A stretch of DNA of 59,984 bases from Mycobacterium szulgai. GTDB lineage: Bacteria; Actinomycetota; Actinomycetes; Mycobacteriales; Mycobacteriaceae. The DNA lies in contig NZ_LQPW01000137.1 in the NCBI RefSeq assembly GCF_002116635.1, forward strand, positions 1 through 59,984. The letters are read 5' to 3'. Of this stretch, positions 54,710 through 59,984 are shown piece after piece (position 1 is the first letter of the stretch; each line of letters begins with the position of its first letter). The notes under the pieces are model-generated. The model was not told where the DNA came from. It was given only the letters and a program-made list of their open reading frames with translations, and did no database searches. A program made the translations under genes and the position numbers.

Positions 54710-56365
54710 GTGATTGAGCGACCTCACGCCGCGCCCGAACTTCACCCTGGGACGGGCGCCGGCCCAGTTTTGGGTGGTTGGCGCCCGGGTACCGCGCCGG
54801 CCGCATTCGCGCCACCCGACATTGCCCAACTCCTCGAGTACGTGCGGCATCCGGTGCATGTTGTCCGCGACAATCCGACCGGGCAGTTCGGCTTGGCTAT
54901 GGGTGGTGAGCTGGTAGCGGCCGAGGCCTCGGATGTGTCTTTACTGGGGACACTGCCGCCGATATATCCCGAATGGTTGGGCGATCGAGCGTTCTGTGAA
55001 ACGCACGGCGTTCGTTTTCCCTATGTCAGCGGCGCCATGTCGCACGGTATCGCGACACCGGAACTGGTGGCGGCCATGGCAACGGCGGGCATGCTCGGCT
55101 TTTTCGGTGCGGGGGGCCTCTCCTATGCCCGAGTAGAGCGCGGGCTGGCCGATATCGAGGCCCGGCTGGCGGGCACTAAGGGTCGGGCGTGGGGCGCGAA
55201 TCTAATCCACACACCCAACGAGGTGGCGCTAGAGGCGAGCCTTGCCGAGCTGTTCATCGCGCGTGGCGTCCGCATCGTCGAGGCGTCGGCATTCATGAAG
55301 CTCACACCCGCGGTCGTGCACTACGCGTTGTCCGGTCTGTCGACCGACCCGGCCGGCAACATCGTGCGCAAGCACCACGTCATGGCCAAGGTCTCGCGCC
55401 CCGAGATCGCCCGCATGTTCATGGAACCCGCGCCATCGGAGTTGGTTTCGGCACTCGCGTCCGCAGGCAAGCTGACCGCGCGCGAAGCAGAGCTATCGCG
55501 GCATGTGGCGGTGGCAGAAGACATCACCGTCGAGGCCGATAGCGGCGGGCATACCGATAACCGCCCGTTACCTGCACTTTTCTCCGAAATTGCGCTGCTG
55601 CACGCCAAGCTGGCACAGCAACACCAGCTGCGCCGCCGCGTTCGTGTCGGCGTTGGTGGCGGTCTGAGTACGCCGCGATCGATCGCCAGTGCGTTCGCGA
55701 TCGGGGCCGCATATGTGCTGACCGGTTCGATCAACCAATCCTGCGTCGAGTCGGGGCTGTCCGCGCGGGCGCGCACGATGCTCGCCTCCGCCGGAGTTGC
55801 CGACGTGATGATGGCGCCCGCCTCCGACATGTTCGAGTTGGGCGTGAACCTGCAGGTGCTCAAGCGCGGCACCATGTTCGGTCCTCGCGCCAGGAAGCTC
55901 TACGAGTGGTATGCCGGCAATCCGAGCTTGGCCGCGGTGGTAAGCAAGCACGGCGCAGAATTGGAGAAGATTCTCGGGACGAGTGTCGACGACGTGTGGG
56001 CGCAAACGCAGCAATATTGGGCGCAGCGCGACCCCGCGGTGCTTGAACTGGCGGGGCGAGACCCGAAATATCAGTTGGCGCTGGTATTCCGTTGGTACCT
56101 GGGTAATGCAACACGATGGGCGATCGAGGGGGAACCCGGCCGGGAGCTCGATTACCAGATTTGGTGCGGCCCGGCCATTGGTGCATTCAACAGCTGGGTG
56201 GCGGGCAGCTATTTAGAGCAGTGGGAACATCGCACGGTAGAGCAAGTGGCGCTCAACCTGCTCGAAGGTGCCGCCCGTATTAGCCGGGCCCAACAAGTCA
56301 GGGCTTGCGGGGTTCCGGTGCCGGCGACAGCATTCTGTTACATTCCACGCCCTTTGTCGCTGTGA
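54710..56365 (+). CDS. pfaD: PfaD-type FMN-dependent enoyl reductase (trans-acting ER)
   Basis: A 551-residue protein of the PfaD/2-nitropropane-dioxygenase-like TIM-barrel group. This group acts in trans as enoyl-ACP reductase for polyunsaturated fatty acid and related iterative polyketide synthases. The FMN-barrel signatures are visible: PYVSGAMSHGIATPELVAAM near residue 105, GFFGAGGLS, VEADSGGHTDNRPL (barrel His) and VGVGGGLSTPRSIASAFAIG. The PfaD-specific C-terminal region is also present (QYWAQRDP … FRWYLGNATRWAIEG). I prefer the GTG at 54710 (GAAGG 9 bases upstream) over the TTG at 54704. It lies 288 bp before a PfaA-like synthase on the same strand. Confidence 0.92.
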   Translation: MIERPHAAPELHPGTGAGPVLGGWRPGTAPAAFAPPDIAQLLEYVRHPVHVVRDNPTGQFGLAMGGELVAAEASDVSLLGTLPPIYPEWLGDRAFCETHGVRFPYVSGAMSHGIATPELVAAMATAGMLGFFGAGGLSYARVERGLADIEARLAGTKGRAWGANLIHTPNEVALEASLAELFIARGVRIVEASAFMKLTPAVVHYALSGLSTDPAGNIVRKHHVMAKVSRPEIARMFMEPAPSELVSALASAGKLTAREAELSRHVAVAEDITVEADSGGHTDNRPLPALFSEIALLHAKLAQQHQLRRRVRVGVGGGLSTPRSIASAFAIGAAYVLTGSINQSCVESGLSARARTMLASAGVADVMMAPASDMFELGVNLQVLKRGTMFGPRARKLYEWYAGNPSLAAVVSKHGAELEKILGTSVDDVWAQTQQYWAQRDPAVLELAGRDPKYQLALVFRWYLGNATRWAIEGEPGRELDYQIWCGPAIGAFNSWVAGSYLEQWEHRTVEQVALNLLEGAARISRAQQVRACGVPVPATAFCYIPRPLSL

Positions 56366-56653
56366 ACGAAATAATCCCGGTTCAGCGATCCACATTCCGA
56401 ACGTTGCAGCTTGCGCAAACGACCCTTGCAGTCAACGTAAACATTTCTGCGCGCAATTTCCGGTCGACACCGTGCATCGAGATCAGCTTGTTGCACATAC
56501 GTCTAGTGTGCACGCCGCAGCGCTGATAGGATCCGGACCGGCGCTCGAAACTGTCACGAATTTGTGGAGTTAAACGCCAGGGTTTATTCGCTTTGATTGG
56601 CTGGCGCGTTTACATCTATGTAATTCGCGTGACAAATGCAAAGGTGAAATGCG
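56366..56653. other. Intergenic region pfaD–PKS
   Basis: No gene recognised in 288 bp. It is AT-richer than average (around 56560–56650), and may contain a separate promoter for the synthase. Confidence 0.5.
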
Positions 56654-59600
56654 GTGCCCAAACATCCCCCAGTCGCTGTAGTAGGTGTGAGCGCACTGTT
56701 TCCCGGGTCTGCAGAGGCCGAGCGGTTTTGGCGCAACATCACCGATGGCGTCGACCTGTTCTCCGACGTACCTGCTTCGCACTGGCGTATCGACGACTAT
56801 TACGACCCGGCGCCGAGCACACCGGACAAGATGTATGCCCGCCGGGGTGGCTTCTTGCCCGATGTCGAGTTTCCGCCGATGGAATTCGGAATCCCGCCCA
56901 ACGTCGTTTCGGCTACCGACACGGCCCAGCTGCTTGCGCTAAGAGCCGCCCAGCAAGTGCTGGAGGACGCTACCGGTACGGACTTCTCTCACATCGATCG
57001 CGATCGCGTCAGCGTGATACTCGGTGCGGCCGGCGCAACTGAACTGTTCGCTCACATGAGTGGTCGTCTCCAGCTTCCGGTCTGGGAGCGAACGCTGCGC
57101 GCCGCCGGGGTGTCCGAACGGGAGATCAGCGTATTCAGTGAGCGCATCGCGGCCGGCTATGCAGAGTGGCAGGAGAACACCTTCCCCGGGCTTTTGGGCA
57201 ACGTCATCGCCGGACGAATCGCCAACCGTTTCGACCTCGGCGGTACGAACTGCGTCATCGATGCGGCATGCGCCAGCTCGCTCGCCGCGCTCGAGGTCGG
57301 GCTCCATGAGCTCTACCTCGGCGAGTCCGATCTGGTGATCACCGGCGGCGTCGATGCCTTCAACGACATCGCCATGTTCATGTGCTTTGCGAAGGTCACC
57401 GCCTTGTCCCCGACCGGTGACTGCCGTCCGTTCTCCGACAAAGCAGACGGCACCATGCTGGGCGAGGGGCTTGCGATGTTCGCGCTCAAACGGCTCGATG
57501 ATGCCGAGCGCGATGGTGACCGGATCTATGCGGTGATCCGCGGCATCGGGGCCTCCTCTGACGGGCGGGCTAAGAGTATCTACGCGCCCAGTCCGGCTGG
57601 ACAGGCCAAAGCTCTGCGCCGCGCCTATGCCGCTGCGGGCTATGGTCCCGACACGGTCGGCCTCGTGGAGGCCCACGGCACGGGCACCAAAGCCGGCGAT
57701 GCAGCCGAATTCGCCGCGCTGCGAGAGGTTTTCGAGGCCTCTGGACGGGACGATCGCCAGTGGTGTGCAATCGGTTCAGTGAAGTCCCAGGTCGGTCACA
57801 CCAAGGGGGCGGCGGGCGCGTGCGGGTTGTTCAAGACGGTGATGGCACTACACCACAAGGCGTTGCCGCCCACCATCAAGGTGGATCGTCCTAACCCCAG
57901 TCTCGAAATCGAGAACACACCGTTCTACCTTTCCACGCGCACCAAGCCGTGGGTTGCCGATGAAGGCGTTCCCCGGCGCGCGGCGGTCAGCTCGTTCGGG
58001 TTCGGCGGCACCAATTTCCACGTCGCCGTCGAGGAGTACACCGGTCCCGGCAAACGTGCTTGGCGATACCGGTCGTGGGATCCCGAACTGGTCGTGCTGG
58101 GCGCATCTTCTGCCGAGGCGCTGTCCGGCCAAGCCGCCGAGCTGGCCGCATCCTTGGTCGACACCCCAGACATGCTCAGCTACCTGGCGCGCAGCACCCA
58201 GACCGCGTACGACGCGACGCACCCACACCGGCTGGCCATCGTCGCCGACGGTGTCTCCAACTTGCGTGCGGTATTGACCGAAGTGGCCGAGAAGCTTCGA
58301 ACCATCGGAGCCACAACGTCTTTCGCTTCACCCAAGGGCTACTACTATTCGGCGCAGCGCTCGGGTCCTGTTGCACTGTTGTTCCCGGGTCAGGGCAGCC
58401 AGTACCTCGGCATGGGTGCCGACCTGCCGCAGCTCTACGAGCCGGCCCTATCGCCGTGGGAACTCGCTCGCGGCAACTTGTTGGACGCCGATCGTGACTT
58501 ACACAAGGTGGTCTGGCCCAAGACGGCATTCGCCGACAAAGAGTGGGCCCAGCAGGCGGCCGAGCTGACCAAGACAGAGTGGGCGCAACCGGCCATCGGC
58601 GCCCACAGTCTGAGTCTGCTGGCGGTCATCCGTGCCCTGGGGATTACGCCCATTTCGGTAGGCGGCCACAGCTTCGGCGAAGTCAGTGCCCTATGTGCCG
58701 CAGGGGTTTTCAGCCAGGAGGTGGCCCTTCGAATCGCGCACCGGCGCGGCCTGTTGATGGCCGACGCGGCCAGCGGCACCGATGGCGCGATGTGTGCGGT
58801 AACGGCACCTATCTCCCAGGTGCGCAGGCAGATCGCGGAGTGGGGGCTGGCCGTAGAAGTCGCAAACCACAACAGCCCCAGCCAGGTCGTGCTGTCCGGC
58901 AGGGCAGCAACGATCGGTGATGCCGTGCAGCGATTCAGTGCGGCCGGTGTCAATGTGCGGCGCCTCGACGTTGCAACGGCATTCCATTCCGAGATCGTCA
59001 GCGCGGCCGCAGTCCCGTTCGCCGCGTCGCTCACCGACACCCAGTTCGCCATGCCGGAGGTACCCGTCTACGCCAACGCGACGGCGCAGCCCTACACAGG
59101 TGATGCCGCGGCCATGCGGGCCACTCTTGCCGACCAGATCACTAAACCTGTGCGATTCGCCGAGCAGATTGAGGCGATGTGGCGTGCCGGTGCGCGGACC
59201 TTCGTCGAAGTCGGGCCCGGCAGCGTGCTGACGAACCTGGTCGGCAAGTGCCTCGAGGACAAGGACCACTGCGCGGTGTCCTTGGATACGAAGGGCCGAA
59301 ACGGAATTCGATCGCTGTGGTTGGGGCTAGCCCAGCTGGTGGCGGCCGGCATCCCCATGAGTTTCGAACCGCTCTGGGCCGACTATCGCCCGGGCGATGA
59401 TCCGCGTAGTCGGCATAAACCGAAGCTGGTTTTGGCCATCAACGGTGCCAACTACGGCAAGCCGGAAATAGCCGACGAGCCGGTGCCCCGGCCAGTCGCG
59501 GTCGAGACAGCCGCCAACCACGGCGGCTACACCAACGGACACACTGCGAAATCGGATCTCAAATTGACGCTATCTGAAACCATCACCCCCGCGGCCCCGG

Positions 59601-59984
59601 TGAACGGGACGCCAACCGTCCAGTCTCCGCCAACGACCGGGAATGGATCGACTGCCACAGCAGCGGTACCACCCATTGTGCGCGATGGCGACGCGGCCCC
59701 ATTGGCTCCCTCAGGGGCACCCTCGGTGGCCCGCGATCTGAATGCCGATGTGCTGACGGAGATGTTCGCCGCGGTCGAAACGTTGAAACAAACCGTTGAT
59801 CAGCTGCAGGGCCTTCTGCACAGCCTGGTGCCAAAACCGGCGGTGGTTTCATCGCCGGCGAGTGTTGCGGCCGCGCCACCGCCTTCGCCGCCACCATCAC
59901 CGCCGCGGCCGACGGCTGCGCCACCTGGTGTGGATCTGGTTGCCCAGATGCTGGAGGTGGTTGCCGATAAGACGGGTTATCCCG
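56654..59984 (+). CDS. PfaA-like iterative polyketide/secondary-lipid synthase (partial)
   Basis: The first 1110 residues of a large type I synthase that continues past the window end. The GTG at 56654 follows AAAGGTGA. Domain 1 is a ketosynthase (about residues 5–445) with a complete triad: Cys206 in DAACASSLA, His341 in EAHGTGT and His382 in GHTKGAAG. Domain 2 is an acyltransferase (about 570–890) with LLFPGQGSQYLGMG and Ser673 in GHSFGE. A P/A/T-rich linker (about 975–1090) follows, and then the first helix of an acyl-carrier domain (VAQMLEVVADKTGYP), of the kind seen in PfaA ACPs. KS–AT–ACP order plus the adjacent PfaD-type reductase points to a PUFA-synthase-like enzyme. Confidence 0.9.
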   Translation, partial: MPKHPPVAVVGVSALFPGSAEAERFWRNITDGVDLFSDVPASHWRIDDYYDPAPSTPDKMYARRGGFLPDVEFPPMEFGIPPNVVSATDTAQLLALRAAQQVLEDATGTDFSHIDRDRVSVILGAAGATELFAHMSGRLQLPVWERTLRAAGVSEREISVFSERIAAGYAEWQENTFPGLLGNVIAGRIANRFDLGGTNCVIDAACASSLAALEVGLHELYLGESDLVITGGVDAFNDIAMFMCFAKVTALSPTGDCRPFSDKADGTMLGEGLAMFALKRLDDAERDGDRIYAVIRGIGASSDGRAKSIYAPSPAGQAKALRRAYAAAGYGPDTVGLVEAHGTGTKAGDAAEFAALREVFEASGRDDRQWCAIGSVKSQVGHTKGAAGACGLFKTVMALHHKALPPTIKVDRPNPSLEIENTPFYLSTRTKPWVADEGVPRRAAVSSFGFGGTNFHVAVEEYTGPGKRAWRYRSWDPELVVLGASSAEALSGQAAELAASLVDTPDMLSYLARSTQTAYDATHPHRLAIVADGVSNLRAVLTEVAEKLRTIGATTSFASPKGYYYSAQRSGPVALLFPGQGSQYLGMGADLPQLYEPALSPWELARGNLLDADRDLHKVVWPKTAFADKEWAQQAAELTKTEWAQPAIGAHSLSLLAVIRALGITPISVGGHSFGEVSALCAAGVFSQEVALRIAHRRGLLMADAASGTDGAMCAVTAPISQVRRQIAEWGLAVEVANHNSPSQVVLSGRAATIGDAVQRFSAAGVNVRRLDVATAFHSEIVSAAAVPFAASLTDTQFAMPEVPVYANATAQPYTGDAAAMRATLADQITKPVRFAEQIEAMWRAGARTFVEVGPGSVLTNLVGKCLEDKDHCAVSLDTKGRNGIRSLWLGLAQLVAAGIPMSFEPLWADYRPGDDPRSRHKPKLVLAINGANYGKPEIADEPVPRPVAVETAANHGGYTNGHTAKSDLKLTLSETITPAAPVNGTPTVQSPPTTGNGSTATAAVPPIVRDGDAAPLAPSGAPSVARDLNADVLTEMFAAVETLKQTVDQLQGLLHSLVPKPAVVSSPASVAAAPPPSPPPSPPRPTAAPPGVDLVAQMLEVVADKTGYP

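Overview
The window is the replication-origin region of a slow-growing Mycobacterium. Evidence is the actinobacterial order mutT4–mviN–sigM–trxB2/trxC–cwlM–parB–parA–rsmG–jag–yidC–yidD–rnpA–rpmH–dnaA–oriC–dnaN–recF–dciA–gyrB–gyrA, the high G+C, near-identity by recall of most proteins to M. tuberculosis Rv3908–Rv3924c and Rv0001–Rv0020c, and the presence of PE_PGRS and PPE genes. There is no gnd gene near recF and no intein at the GyrA catalytic tyrosine. The species cannot be fixed from the sequence alone; an M. marinum-like relative is only a guess.

Layout. 1–344: intergenic DNA with a GC-rich palindromic element. 345–11229 (+): mutT4, the Rv3909-like envelope protein, mviN (MurJ–pseudokinase), sigM, its anti-sigma factor, trxB2 behind a SigH-like promoter, trxC and cwlM. 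11226–17931 (−): Rv3916c-like gene, parB, parA, rsmG, jag, yidC, yidD, rnpA, rpmH, with two perfect parS sites inside coding sequence. 17932–28210 (+): the dnaA control region with DnaA boxes, dnaA, oriC, dnaN, recF, dciA, gyrB, gyrA. 28275–29497 (+): an Rv0007-like membrane protein, tRNA-Ile, a 51-codon DLW-39-like gene and tRNA-Ala. 29529–31409 (−): a PE_PGRS gene placed between tRNA-Ala and cwsA. 31591–35106: cwsA, ppiA, Rv0010c-like, crgA, Rv0012-like, trpG/pabA. 35084–45085 (−): the growth-and-division signalling operon fhaA–fhaB–pstP–rodA–pbpA–pknA–pknB. 45319–45404 (+): tRNA-Leu(CAG).

From tRNA-Leu onward the content becomes accessory. A degenerate IS481-type element with a deleted IS110-type element nested in it sits exactly at the tRNA 3' end, flanked by a 16-bp duplication that rebuilds the tRNA end and separates the tRNA from its strong terminator. 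Beyond it lie nadR with an overlapping 14-TM exporter, an orphan ammonium transporter, a PPE-PPW gene, and a coupled pirin–acetyltransferase pair. The window ends in a PfaD-type FMN enoyl reductase followed by a PfaA-like polyketide synthase (KS–AT–first ACP), which runs off the end.

The genes work as linked modules: chromosome replication and segregation (dnaA, dnaN, dciA, gyrBA, parAB, parS, oriC); peptidoglycan growth under Ser/Thr kinase control (PknA, PknB, PstP, FhaA, FhaB, MviN, CwlM, RodA, PbpA, CrgA, CwsA); thiol redox and stress (SigM/RsmA, TrxB2/TrxC); and a downstream accessory block whose most interesting part is the secondary-lipid (PUFA-synthase-like) locus.
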